The notes: generated by a model not told the origin, from the sequence alone. Positions 35,301 through 46,793 are shown, counted from the stretch's first letter. The stretch is DNA of 64,000 nucleotides from Watersipora subatra (GCF_963576615.1 NC_088715.1:51748007-51812006), one strand, 5' to 3'. A program made the numbers and translations.

Positions 35301-36656
35301 TGTTTCGATGTTTAGATAAAACAAATATAAGACCAAAGTATTCCCTAAGCTTCCTTCCAAATTGCTACAACAGTACAATTTAAATGAAAAACTTTTGGTA
35401 GAAAAACATCTCTTGTAGATATGAGCTATAGCTGTCAAAGTCTTGCTCCATTTGCAAAAAAATACACAGTACTTAATTCAGTCACTTGGTTATAGGTAAC
35501 CATAAAGAGCCAGATACAACGGCAAAGTTTTCAAACTAAGCGAAAAACGGAAATTTTGCTTGCTCAAAACTTTAAAGCGATAAAATATGGCTTTTTAAAA
35601 ACATTTTGCTGACAGTACGCACAAAATTGTTTTTCATAATTAGCAAGACTATACTATATAACCATTATTGTTATGCCCTTGAGTATTAGTCATTCCTAAA
35701 AATATTGAATACTTTCAAGCAATAATATTGCAACATTCACATAGTCCGGTGTTTAATGGAGCAAGAGAATTGCCTAACTGATTTTTCATTGGTAAATAAG
35801 CAATTCCTAATTTTTTTCCTGCCATTCTGTAAATTAAAAAGGGAGACTTTACCACAAAAAACAAGCAATCGGTAATAATATTGAACCATTATGTAATTTG
35901 TGAGAAATGCCAAAAATTTTGTTCATGGTTTTGCAGTCATACACTAATGAGCAGCTAATATGTGCCAGATTTTAGGTCATGCATAAACTTTCTGGCATTA
36001 CCCATAAAAGTAGAACCATTTCACTGACTCATGAGTAAAAATTGAATTTTGAAGTTGGGCCCACGTGCTTTTACAGGAGCTAATAACTCTATGTAAGTAC
36101 TGCAATCTATCAGACAAGTTCTTGTCAGACACTGTTTCTTGTTTGACACATGGTTAATACTCTTATTGACACTTTGCACTTGACCTCTTATCATAAATAT
36201 CATGCAAAGCTAAGACTTCAACTTATAATGTCTTATGAGACACACACCTGTGGTATTAATACACATGAAACAGTTTCTAATGAGTCATTGTTTCAACAGC
36301 TTTTGAACAGTTTTACTGATTTGAGTTTTCTATTATTAGTAAAAGTAACAGTGATAAGATTTAAAAAAAAACAATTTAAATGTTTAACTTTGCTTGACTC
36401 TTCATGAGAAAAGCTAAAGAACAACACCGTATTGTAAACGTGATCATATGCATAAAGCTTGTATTACATAAAAAAGCACAACCACTTTAAATTAGTACAC
36501 AATATTCTAAAAAAGTGCTGTCTATAATTTGGTAGTTTGGTGTTTTTTTTATTTGTCTTACGCTCGCTGCCTGTTTGACATCACGTGTTCTTTGCAAATG
36601 TAAAGAGTATGTGTTAGAATTAGGCTTAGGATAAAGCTTCAGAGAGACAGCCACAT

Positions 36657-39600
36657 CTACCCTTCATGTTCTTGGTCAGTTACGGCTCCAACAGAGAAAC
36701 ACCTTTTGTTAAATGTATCCACCTCTTTCATCATCTTCTGCAAGTCTAACGCAATCTGTGTAAGTCTTTGTATGTCTGAAAAATTTCAGAACAATTGTCT
36801 CTCATAGTCAACTAATTAAATACTACCAACACGCGTCTGCATGTTGAAAGTATTTAATTAGATGACATCGGGAGTCAAAAACATCCATAAACCACAGAAT
36901 TTTTATTTCTATTTTATTGCATTGTTGATAAGCATTTAGTTATTTTTGTTTAAACAAACATATTAAATTTAATCGCTTTACTTTTTTACATTGAAAAAAT
37001 TTATTGATTAAATTAGCAATTTATGGTGAAAAATTAAAGTAGGAAAACATTTCAGTGAGTTTTTCAGAACAATAATCTTAAAGAATGGATGAAATTATTA
37101 CTAAGCTTCCAAGTTATTCAGATGGAATGGCTATCATTGGAACACTAGCTTCAAATACCTTAAACAGAACGTAGAGTTCTCTAGTGGGATACAAGTGGCA
37201 AAATATTGAAAATATACATGCTTCTATTGTTGGAAGAGGTAAGCAATTTTTCAGTTTTAGGCATAAATATATAAATTGAAGTCATATTCCACATGCTGTT
37301 TTCAGTAATATTTCACCGATATGGTAATCACTTAATCGACTATCTGCAAAGAGAACAGTGAAAAGTTTTTCGCGAATCACAGAAAATGGTTAATCAGAAA
37401 CAAATTTGGTTACTCCAGCCTAAAATATTACAACATTTAGAAAGATTTTAGTCCACGATTGTAGCTGTTGCATTATCGCAACTGTGTGTAAAAAAATATT
37501 GTGTGACCCTTCACTTATCGACACCAGAAATACCAGCACTCTCAAGTGTTATATATATGCAATAATATACATATATAATAATTACAATATGTACAATATT
37601 ATACCAAATAGCCTAATCTATATTTCTCAAAGTATGTTTTATGTCTGTATGTCATATGTCTGCCTGCATTCCAGCTATAGATATTAAAATCTTGGAATAA
37701 AGAACCTGTACCGAAGAAGATTTGATGTCGGACCCTACCGTTCGTTTGCAGGTCCGACGCCTTACCCAATTGAGATTGAGTTGTCAGCTCCCCGATATAA
37801 GCTGCTATATGGGAGCACATACCCAACTGCTTTGCATACCACGCAGGGTGATTGCGTAAATAAGTGATTGTCATTTGACAACTTACAAAAAATTTTCCAT
37901 TGGCAATCTGCTACTAATAGCAAGTGGCAGACAAATCAGCGTAGTCTGAGAGGTGTTCAATGCAAACCTTGACTCAGAAGTGGAACACGACTTTTGTGTC
38001 AGGACAGACAGGAAAGCATGGTGTAAGTGACTACCATATTGATGATGCACGACAGACAAAAGACTGCAGACATACAGAGACGGTTTATTATACCCTATTC
38101 TATTTTAGTTCTGAATGTGTCTAGTCTAAGGTATCGTCGTAAGGTCATAGGAAGTTTGTATAGGTTTTCATTCTCTTTGTTTTGTAAAAACTTTACTATA
38201 TTTCGCTCACTTACAATGCATACCAACAAGATAGCTAAAATTTAAACTAACCAAAGACAAAGAAGATCTCATCAACAAACATTATTCAAGTAGGCAGATT
38301 TTCAGTGCTCAACAAAATATACTATCCCTTCGTACCATCATCATATTCTCACATACAAGCCATGCGTACTGATTAGTTAAAGTTGTCTTCCCTACTAGGG
38401 TGATAACTGTGAACTCGAGTTCTAAAACTGATGAACCCTGTGTATCGACTCTCCCTCCTGCCTAAATTGGTGTGACTGCACCACAAAAAATCTTGCCCAC
38501 AAATTGCAAAATAGAATTATAAGTTCTATTAAGTATTGCTTAATGTTGTATTTATGTTTAAAGGACTCACTGTTGTAAATATTGTTTTACTTTATTTTGA
38601 CATTGTAAATATTATGGATCAATTTATGTAATCATCCTAGCCGGTGCTACATATGCTTGTTCATTGACAATACAAACTATTAAATTCTCCACATCGCATT
38701 ACACTCACTTGTTGGATACTACACTGATATTGTTGTTTACCTCCGTGAACATAGCACACACCTTTCATGGACTGTTATGACAAAGCTTTGAGGCAATTCC
38801 AATATTTTCTCACCACAAACTATAAACACAAACTTTAGAAATTTTATTCCTTTTTCAGCAGCATTTTTCACCCGCTAGGTTTTACCTTGGGCTTGCTGTG
38901 CCATAACAGTGTCTTGAACTCTGAGGTGTGTTTTCAGCTTGTCAATTTTCTGCTTTGACTTTGAAAGCTCTAAAATGTATACCAATTCGTTTAAGCCTAA
39001 GCTATCAGAAAGACCACTGTTGTTCAAGAGCTTTAATAGTTTCACAGCAATTGACCACGTTACTTTCACAATAACAAGTCATGAGCATGTTCGTTGAAGG
39101 CAAGTGTATTTAGTACATGCGAAGACGCATTCTTCTGCTTCCAATCAGATATATCATACCATATTTATATGAAAAAGCTAACGCAGCAGAAAAGCGCTCT
39201 AATTACAAAGGAGATTTTTCTATGAGTTCAAAGGTTAGATGATCAGAGCAGTTGGTAGAGTGTTGGGTTGCCCACACAAATGTCATGAGTTTGACACCTA
39301 ATCAATATAATAATTTTTAAGTATTTTAATCACTGCCTATATTTTTTTTGAGGACATTCTTTCAAGCGAGATTGCAAGATCCGAGTTTAATAAACTCATA
39401 GATATACTTGGTCAGCTGATCTAGCAAAGTATTGGCAAGAAAAATATTGAAGCAGCAGAGACTTTGAAGGTTGCCATTAACACCTGCTACAAGCTGCCAC
39501 ACTTTCAACAAAGCACTTGTTTAGGGCTATTACTGAAATAACTCCTACAAGTTGGTTTTCATGAACTAAAGATACTTTAATGAAAGCTTTAAGTATTTAA

Positions 39601-40077
39601 TTTCATTATTATTATTGCTCACCGTGGCTCATCCAAGCTTGATAGCCATAGCTGAGATCACATAGCAAAGATATAGCACCAAACTTTTCATTTTTCTTGT
39701 TTATAATTTTTAATAACTCCTCCTGCTGGTCTGTATCCACAGAGGCCAGCAATATCTGTAATGTGTTTTCATTTTTCCGGTTAGCCGCAACGTGCAGAGC
39801 GGTATCGCCATCAGAATCCTGAATCTTTAAAAGGCTAAACCTTTTAGATGATGGAAGATTACTTAGCAAAACCAAGGCGATGCCAGTATGACCTTTGTAA
39901 GCAGCATTATGCAGAGCAGTGCTGTCGTTGGCAGCTGACTTTTGCAGTATCTTATACTGCTGCATAAAGGTGAGTCCCGTCAGCATACGGGTCATGCTGT
40001 CAATATCTTTTCTTGTGGCAGCTCGGTGAATTGGAGTAAACCCATAATTTCCTTCACCGTTCATCAGCGCTTCGTAT
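36657..40077 (-). CDS. Ankyrin-repeat/coiled-coil protein, last three exons (partial)
   Basis: Three minus-strand exons join with matching phases. Exon at 40077-39623 (455 bp): three to four ankyrin repeats, readable as TPIHRAATRKD, STALHNAAYKGHTG and DTALHVAANRKNEN; it ends CACG|GTGAGC. Exon at 39062-38886 (177 bp): acceptor GTGAAAG; its first two bases complete a Val codon; helical, Leu/Lys-rich (ELSKSKQKIDKLKTHLRVQD); it ends CAAG|GTAAAA. Exon at 36775-36657 (119 bp): acceptor ATTTTTCAG; G|AC makes Asp, followed by IQRLTQIALDLQKMMKEVDT and a stop TAG at 36657. Ankyrin repeats bind other proteins, and the C-terminal coiled coil suggests oligomerisation. The 5' exons lie above 40077 and were not found; the acceptor of the first exon (TACTGTGAG) is weak. 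Function beyond this is unknown. Confidence 0.65.
37085..37243 (+). pseudogene. Exon-like frame with an internal stop
   Basis: From ATG at 37085 a frame reads coherently (MDEIITKLPSYSDGMAIIGT), meets TAG at about 37172, and continues in the same frame (VGYKWQNIENIHASIVG) to a donor-like GAGGTAAGC at 37239. This looks like a broken coding exon. It lies, opposite in strand, within the ankyrin gene's intron. The source gene is not recognised. Confidence 0.3.
37690..37800 (-). mobile_element. tRNA-like SINE fragment (different family)
   Basis: The minus strand reads TTGGGTAAGGCGTCGGACCT (A-box-like) and, about 30 bases on, GGTAGGGTCCGACATCAAAT (B-box-like). This is the usual layout of a tRNA-derived head. 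No copy of the tail family CTTATTATAGTAA follows. Confidence 0.45.
39236..39312 (+). mobile_element. tRNA-like SINE fragment
   Basis: AGAGCAGTTGGTAGAGTGTT (A box, 39245-39264) and GAGTTTGACACC (B box, 39287-39298) sit at tRNA spacing and are followed by an A/T-rich end. It lies in the intron between the last two known coiled-coil and ankyrin exons of the minus-strand gene. Confidence 0.5.
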
Positions 40078-40437
40078 CTCACAGTAAGTGAGCTTTCGGC
40101 AAACGTTTTCTTGAGTTGCTAAACCTCATCAGTTAAAATGTACTCAACCAAAAGAGAAGAAAGTGATGTACTTTTCTCTTCCATTATGAAAACTCTGGTG
40201 CAAAAGTCTACTAACCGGAATGTCTTTTATGACCCACTTAGTGTTGTCTAAGCTGTTCAGCGAATGTGACCTATTGTCTTTTTTGGTTGAAGTCATTCGT
40301 TATGCATTATGGGATTGTTAAACGTTTTGGCCATTGAAGTGCGAATAGTGAATGAACAATATCCGAGCATAAAAGTTCTATTAATGTATTCCAGCCAATG
40401 AAAACAATAGGGATATCTATGGTATCAAAGCAATGGT

Positions 40438-40951
40438 ACTACTAGACTACTAGAGAGCTAGACTACTAGACTGTAAGACCACTAGATTACTAGGCCACTA
40501 GTCCACTAGACCGCTAGATTACTAGACCACTAGACTACTAGACAACTAGACTACTAAATTATTAGACCACTAGGCCACTAGACTACTAGATCAATAGTCC
40601 ACTACACCACTAGACTACTAGACCACTAGTCTACTTGACTCCTAGACTACTAGGCCACTAGACCGCTGGACTACTAGACCACTAGACAACTAACGTACTA
40701 GACCACTAGACTACTAGACCACTAGACTACTAGAATACTATACCACTACATTACTAGGCCACTAGTCCACTATTATACCACTAGATTACTAGACTACTAA
40801 ACCACTAGATTACTAGATTACTAGACCACTAGACTACTAGACCACTAAACTACCAGACTACTAGAATACAAGACCACTACATTACTAGGCCACTAGTTCA
40901 CTATACCGCTAGACTACTAGAAGCCTAGACTACTATACCACTAGATTATCA
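40438..40951. repeat. CTAG-rich 8-bp tandem repeat
   Basis: About 510 bases of ACTAGACC/ACTAGACT units with variants (GGCCACTAG, GACTACTA), so the palindrome CTAG recurs roughly every 8 bases. The alternation of -ACC and -ACT units gives an imperfect 16-base period. No coding content. It lies 360 bases upstream of the ankyrin exon, probably in its intron or 5' flank. Confidence 0.95.
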
Positions 40952-40999
40952 GGCCTGATACAGGCAGATTGACTCTCGTGGACTAATCATGTTGACGCT

Positions 41000-41540
41000 A
41001 TTTGTAATACGGTCACGAAGCCATTGAATCTGCTCCAGTTTTGCGGACCATACATAAACTCAAAATCTGCCATTGCATTTTATTATCAGTTTATATTTGC
41101 CATATTATTTATGGTATACACATTTATTATAATCTAGCTCCTAGATATGTCACAGAGGACTTATTTTTGTTGCAAAAAAGAGCATTTCGACTAATTGCAA
41201 ATCTGCATCATATTCCAGCATATATTGTTCCAACGAATGGTCTTTCAAAATCTTTGCGTCTTCTTACTCTGCCTATGCTAAATGTTTAGTTTAGTTCAAG
41301 GTTTCAAGATTTTTCATGGTTTGTGGCCTTGTTTCTAACATGACAATTACAGGTTCTCAACTCATTTCAACTAACGTGATATGAACAAATTGCATACAAC
41401 CACTGTTAATTATGTTGAAAACATAATTGCCATCTGCTTTCCGATCAGCGATTGCAACGATCTTCCACCTAAGATCTGTTCTCTTAGCAGAGAAAGGCAT
41501 TTTAAACACTCATTGTCAAACTATTCATTCCATTTTAGTG
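41000..41540 (+). mobile_element. LINE fragment: reverse transcriptase C-terminus (CR1/L2-like)
   Basis: One frame (41041-41289) reads YYNLAPRYVTEDLFLLQKRA then FRLIANL, the L-F-x-L-Q-K-(R/K)-A-x-R-(L/I)-I motif found near the end of LINE reverse transcriptases. After a break another frame (about 41430-41544) gives NDLPPKICSLSRERHFKHSL then SNYS, the matching W/N-x-LP...F-K-x-x-L-x-x-Y tail. Stops and a frame change between them show it is dead. It has no close match to the 6535 family in its last bases. Confidence 0.6.
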
Positions 41541-41640
41541 GCTAACTGTTTCCCTTGTTCTCCTTTTTTTGTTTTGTTATTGTTGAATGTCATAATTCAA
41601 AAACCTTTCTATTTGAAGTGAAGCTATTGCTAAAAATGTA

Positions 41641-41656
41641 ATATATATATATATAT
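41641..41656. repeat. Short (TA)n tract
   Basis: A pure AT dinucleotide run just upstream of the Penelope-like fragment. Confidence 0.8.
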
Positions 41657-41669
41657 CATAACAAAAAGC

Positions 41670-42300
41670 TACTAAACACGGAAAAGAAGAAAGACAACAC
41701 CAGCGATAGAACCTGCAACTGCAGAAAGCCAGAAGAATGCCAACTAGAAGGAAGGTGTCTAACCAAAAACCTAATATACCAGGCAATAGTTACAGATGAC
41801 CAGCAAAACAACCAAACATTTATTGGGCTGTGTGACACCACTTTCAAGGCTAGATTCACCAATCATAAGGCATCATTCAACAATGACAAAAAAAGACAGG
41901 CAACAATGCTCAGTAATTATATTTGGGAGCTGAAAAGGAGCAACACAGGGTACACCATCAAATGGAATGCAGTAAAGCAAGCGAAAGCATATGACAACAC
42001 CTCAGAAATATGCAGACTATGTTTGTTAGAAAAATATTATATAATTATGCATCCAGATAAGGCCAGTCTAAATAAGAGACAAGATCTCATTTCTACATGT
42101 CGCGTGATAGAAAATTCTTATTATCCAGTAATATAACCTAGCCATATACTTAACAACATGGCTTTCATATAATTATGTTTTAATCCTATAGTGGGGTTGT
42201 TCAAGGTACATCTTACCTGCTTGTCACTAGTAAATGAGTTTTATCTGAGAATTGTACATTTTACTATGTATATGAAACTAATAGTAATAAAGTTTTTTTA
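41670..42300 (+). mobile_element. Penelope-like element 3' end with GIY-YIG endonuclease
   Basis: An open frame (from about 41670 to 42136) matches the C-terminal part of Penelope-like retroelements: a CNCRKPEECQLEGRC Cys cluster, KNLIYQAIV followed by TFIGLCDTTFKARFTNHKAS (the GIY-YIG core; YIG reads FIG here, with catalytic Arg and His kept), IWELK with the catalytic Glu, then a Cys-x-x-Cys-Leu-x-E segment and a CR...SYY end. The reverse transcriptase part is absent, so the copy is 5'-truncated. The 3' UTR ends with TAATAAAG and runs into a (TA)n tract. Confidence 0.8.
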
Positions 42301-42317
42301 GTCAACTATCACTTCGC

Positions 42318-42318
<1 letters not shown>

Positions 42319-42354
<36 letters not shown>
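42319..42354. repeat. (TA)n microsatellite
   Basis: A pure AT run separating the Penelope-like fragment from the R2-type fragment. Confidence 0.9.
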
Positions 42355-42356
<2 letters not shown>

Positions 42357-42362
<6 letters not shown>

Positions 42363-43037
42363 ATATACAATACAGAGTCGCTAATCATGGCAGCCCAGGA
42401 GCAAGTGCTCCCAACAAGGCAACTCCAAATGAAAATCTATCACACTAGAGACGATCCTAGATGCAGACTGTGCAAACATGCACCTGAGACCATCCAACAC
42501 ATCATCAGTGGATGCAAGCAGCTAGCAGGGAACGCATACACTGAGCGGCATAATCATGTCGCAGGTGTTGTGTATAGAAGTCTATGTGATGAGTATGGCC
42601 TTAATAAACCACAACACTGGTGGGAAGCTCCTGGTAAAGTCAATGAAAATGACCGCGCTAAGATCCTCTGGGACTTCTACATCCAAACTGACAAGCATGT
42701 CCTAGCAAACCAACCAGATATAGTGGTGGTAGACAAGGAGAACAAGAGGGCTACTATAATAGATATAGCAGTACCCAATGACTACAATATAGCCAGCATA
42801 GAAAAAGAAAAGGTAGAGAAATATCTCCCTCTTAGAGAAGAAATTGAAAAATGCTGGAATGTAAGAACAACTGTAATCCCAGTAGTCATTGGGGCACTGG
42901 GCGCAATAACACCGGCGCATAAAATGTGGCTTGCCCAAATACCAACAACAATCAACTCAGGTGAGTTGCAGAAAAGTGCGCTATTGGGAACAGCTAAAAT
43001 CTTGAGGCGAGTGCTCAAACTCCCAGGTCTCTGGTAG
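42357..43037 (+). mobile_element. R2-type non-LTR retrotransposon 3' end (zinc knuckle plus restriction-like endonuclease)
   Basis: A 226-codon open frame. It begins inside the post-RT region, with a CX2C...HX4C knuckle (CRLCKHAPETIQHIISGC), then RHNHVAGVV, followed by a PD-(D/E)XK-type nuclease core: QPDIVVVDKENKRATIIDIA with the paired PD and D, and a downstream KVEKYLPLREEIEKCW helix. This order is that of R2/NeSL-like elements that cut DNA with a restriction-like endonuclease. RT is missing, so it is a 5'-truncated copy, though its frame is intact to a stop at 43037. It is bounded by (TA)n on both sides. A GAGACCCGAATTAG...GGGGTATCCGGGGTGAGGAA 3' UTR follows. Confidence 0.75.
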
Positions 43038-43094
43038 GAGACCCGAATTAGAGCAGAATTTACCACCCATACGGGGTATCCGGGGTGAGGAAAC

Positions 43095-43098
<4 letters not shown>

Positions 43099-43145
<47 letters not shown>
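43099..43145. repeat. (TA)n microsatellite
   Basis: A TA run of more than 20 units immediately after the R2-type fragment's 3' UTR. Confidence 0.9.
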
Positions 43146-43147
<2 letters not shown>

Positions 43148-43734
43148 GCGATCTGCTGAGCCTTGGACTGAGCTGTCTTAAAAAAGGGTAGCTCCACTGC
43201 CTTGTCTTAAGGCCTTGATGGTTTTTTTTTGTGACTCTTTACACAAAATACAACTTTAATAGATACTGAAATATTGCCACCTTAATCAAGCTGTAGAAGA
43301 ATCTTTCCATTTACAGTATTTCTGAGAAATCAACGGTTTCTGATTAAAAGTTCAGTTTAGTAACTTTCTGACCTGCAAGGTCAAGCTTAAGTTGTTTCAT
43401 TTGTTACCAGGGTTTACTATCTCATAGCATTTAAAATATGGTGACTTAACTTCAATCAGAATACAAAAGGTAGAAATGAATTATGCTAAACAATAGCTGC
43501 AATAACAAATTTTAACTAATATAATAATTAACTACAGAATTAATTAAAGTTTGAAGTTTTTCACATAATTGCAGAGGAGGAATTTTATGTAGGTTTTCAG
43601 TATAAAAAGTTACCTATTAGTGTGAGAAGACAAAACTAAAATACATCAGATGAATACATGACAAACTAAAACTATATTTCAAAATAATATATTTTAATAA
43701 TAATTTTAATAATAATTTTACAAATAAACTAAAT

Positions 43735-44311
43735 TTGTATCTAGTCGCACCCATCAGGCCCAAAGACTTGGTGGTCAGGTTAGTCGCTGACTGCTCGACC
43801 CATGTGACAAGTTGTATCAGTTTTTATGGTTATCCGATAGCGGGCATAATCACCTGACCTGACCCAGTCAAGCCAGGTAATTATGCCTGCTACCGGATAA
43901 CCCACCAGTGGCAGGTCTGTGGTGGGCCAGGCCATTCAGTGTGATGTGACACACACAGCCACAAGAGCGATATTAAACAAGAGGGATTAACAAACCTTTC
44001 TTCTCGTCAATAACCGCAACAGGAGAGCGATTCGGTATGTCTTGGCCTGTCCTTGCCACTGATAACCCTTACCACTGGCAAGTGTGTGTTACTAGTACAG
44101 CAAAAGCTAGTAGCACATTAAACCATTTTGTAAGCAGTTCTCATGAAATGGTCTATTGAAAATCTACTCTGAAATGAAATATGAAGAAGCTGGATATGGA
44201 CAGGAGTGGTTGCCAAAAAAGAGCTATGAATGAAAATGGTCGAAGATGTTTGATCAGACCAAAATGCAAAATTCACTGTCGCATCGACAGGCTGCTATGA
44301 TGATGAGGATG
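43735..44311. mobile_element. 577-bp insertion with 9-bp target duplication and an internal hairpin
   Basis: Present in copy B and absent from copy A at the same point. AAACTAAAT (43726-43734) is repeated right after it (44312-44320), so it is a real insertion with a target duplication. Inside, GGTTATCCGATAGCGGGCAT (43829-43848) pairs with ATGCCTGCTACCGGATAACC (about 43882-43901), giving arms of about 34 bases. It ends GCTATGATGATGAGGATG. No coding frame. It could be a SINE-like or other non-autonomous element. Confidence 0.75.
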
Positions 44312-44421
44312 AAACTAAATTCAAAATAATTCAGATTAATCTAATTTTACAAGCCTACCAAACTGCTATAATTTCAAAGCTTATACATGTTGCATTGCTT
44401 GGACCATGTGCATTGTTTGCT

Positions 44422-44571
44422 ATGCATCTGGAGAGACGTTGCAATCATTTACGAATTGTAAAATTTGACTTGTCAAGGAAAGACAACTTCTGGTCAATAG
44501 AAATTTGCACAAAGCATCCAGGAATTACATCAGATGTCTATAAAGCTTTAGTAACTGAGGTAACCAAATGA
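44422..44571 (+). CDS. Conserved 49-codon frame, copy B
   Basis: The counterpart of 30430-30579, aligned without a gap: ATG CAT CTG GAG to TGA. Changes are concentrated in the first 14 codons. The sequence upstream of the ATG is out of register between the copies, so the shared frame begins at this ATG. No family is recognised. Confidence 0.3.
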   Translation: MHLERRCNHLRIVKFDLSRKDNFWSIEICTKHPGITSDVYKALVTEVTK

Positions 44572-46369
44572 TATAATAAATAGTTTCCTGTTGTTACTAT
44601 ATTTAGCTCTCCCTACAAGTGAATAAACCTGGTTGATAGAATTTGAAGGAAAAGAGCCAATCAGCTTCTCCAAGAAACTAAGACAGTAAAAGGTTTAGAA
44701 TGTTATGTAATAGATAGTGATTGAAGCTGTGAACAAATCCTTTTGTAGACTGGTGTAGTAAAGGGATAATTATATAGGCCATTGTTTCCTTCTGATTCTA
44801 TTATCAGTTGGGACACCTATACTGATAATGCTGGTCCACATAGTCCGGGTTGGTGTTCTACTGCACTATATATGTCTCTTTGACTCAAAGTGGCTATGAG
44901 AATCTGACAGCAATTTTGTACATCAAAACCTTAGGGCATAGGACTCATATATTTGTGTTCGCAGGGAGTTGTGTCATTATTAGCTAAGTTTCTGCGGTGT
45001 GTCCAAATAACTGTGCTCCATTAAAAACAGAAGTAGTTTGAGGACTTCTTATATCGGGGGTGATACCTTAGTGGCAATCTTGTGCCATTTTAACTTTTTC
45101 ATTCATTATATCATTTTTGAAAAGTTTTTACTGCGGCTTGGTTGCAAGATTTCAATAATTGTTTAACTTTTGCAAGTCACGAGAGATGCAGACAAAGGTG
45201 GGTGTTCATGGCGGTACTCAAAAAATATGTTGCCATTTCATGGTGACAGACCAGAAAACCTGTCGCTGGTGCTAGTGCCATTTTTTGGAACCAGCTTTTA
45301 GCACTGACTACACTAATTGTGCTTTGGCAAGTTATCGAAATCAACAAGCCTTTTAATAATATATTTCAAAATTACATTGAATAGAAAATGGCAAACATTT
45401 AAAATGCAGCAGTTTCCTATTTTTTTCAAAGATTGAGTTTCAACCAGGACTTTACAAATATCTTTTCTAAACTATTTGAAAGTTTTTTTGTAAATGACCT
45501 AAACTTAACTAGAGAAAGCACTTTATAGCTCAGTGACATATTGCAGCACTTGATTAAAAGCCTGCTAAAAATTTAACAGGCTTACAGCAAATATCAAATG
45601 TTTTGCAAATGGTTTATATTTTATAACATTGATTTTTTTATTTATGAAGTATGCTTTGTAAGGTTGTTTTTTTAAATATTTATTCTGGTGAGTAGACAGT
45701 TTTTCTAATAGTAACTACTACTTACTTGAAGGATCAACCTCATTTACTTAATTTTACGAGTTACATTATCAGTTTTTACTGTTTTCTGCTCTGGTCTATA
45801 TTTCCATACGCTTGTGCTTGACTATAATAAGTGAAGTTTGATGCTCTAAAACTCCTGGTACTCCTGGTAAAGATTTCTTATAGAGAAATACAGAAATGGC
45901 AGCCTATCCATATATAACTAATTATTTTCTTAAATTTTAGGCGTGTCTAAAGAGAGCAATAATTAACAGTTTTTTTTATAATATTATCAACATTTTTATA
46001 AGTTTCCAGTAGAGTAGTTTTTAATTTATTTAATTCGTCTCAAGGCAAAAGTATATCCTTTTATTCTTAGAGATTTTGCAAAGGAAAAAACGTACAAACG
46101 CAGCATTTCCTATCATATGAATATTATCATTATCTTCATTTAGTTTAGCGTGCACTTTGTTATGAAATAAAAATTTCTTATGAAAGCAACATTTTAAATT
46201 TTAATTCAAGCCCTAGATTTTAACATATATAAAATCTGTTTTGGCTGACTTGCCAGGCAAAACAAGCAAATATATTTTATGCTTCTAATAAATAAAAACC
46301 GAAAGATTTATACATAAAACAATTTTAATTTGTTTATTGGTAACAAAAATAAATGAATAAAAATTTAAA

Positions 46370-46680
46370 TAAACCTTCATTTAGTTTAAAGATTATTCTT
46401 ACAACTTTAAACATCTCATAAAATTCTGCAGAAAACAAAGAGCAACCTTGACATTGTCTCCCCTTAACGCGTGCAGAAAGCTTGCCATTGTGATGTAATC
46501 GCTTGTAGACATACCAAATATTTTACTAATTGTAACTCTTTCCTTATTGTCACAATAATTGCTTTGGTTATGATAAGCTCATGTTTAAACATAGAGACCT
46601 CTACTTTAGGTGCAAGTTAGTAATCACTGAAGTATTTAAGTCTCTCCTTTGACCAGAACAAAGCCAACATAGTTTCAAGT
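46370..46680. promoter_or_regulatory. Conserved upstream block of the secreted-protein gene, copy B
   Basis: Nearly the same as 32405-32700, ending just before the TATA box. The antisense frame found in copy A stays open here but has several amino-acid changes. Confidence 0.45.
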
Positions 46681-46693
46681 GCTGTCCAAAGCA

Positions 46694-46728
46694 TATAAAT
46701 ACTGAGGTGAAAGTGAGGTTTTTCATTC
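46694..46728 (+). promoter_or_regulatory. TATA box and initiator, copy B
   Basis: TATAAATA at 46694-46701 and TCATTCG at 46723-46729 have the same spacing as in copy A, giving a start at about 46725. Confidence 0.6.
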
Positions 46729-46793
46729 GAGTCGGCTCATGCAGCAGAGAACATATCTCATTTATTTATCAGTTAGTCTTGGTAGACAAAGAG

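Larger units (their letters stand above)
30120..36200. repeat. Segmental duplication, copy A
   Basis: Collinear with 43510-49840 in direct orientation: shared landmarks are a TTAATTAAAGTTTGAAG-type start, a 49-codon frame (30430), CTCCTGGTACTCCTGGTA (31840s), a promoter block (32405-32740), the two-exon gene, and a TGCAACATTCACATAG...TTTGCAC tail. Indels and substitutions are spread throughout, so the duplication is not recent. Copy A has three to four CTGGTACTC units where copy B has fewer. Confidence 0.9.

Noticed and set aside
34878-35383. Tyr/Phe/Cys-rich frames of 99 and 136 codons after the secreted-protein gene
   Set aside because: They follow a degenerate ~35-bp tandem repeat, and the duplicate copy does not keep the frame.
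40438-40951. Telomeric or centromeric satellite
   Set aside because: The array is only ~510 bases with an irregular 8-base unit, beside an ordinary gene.
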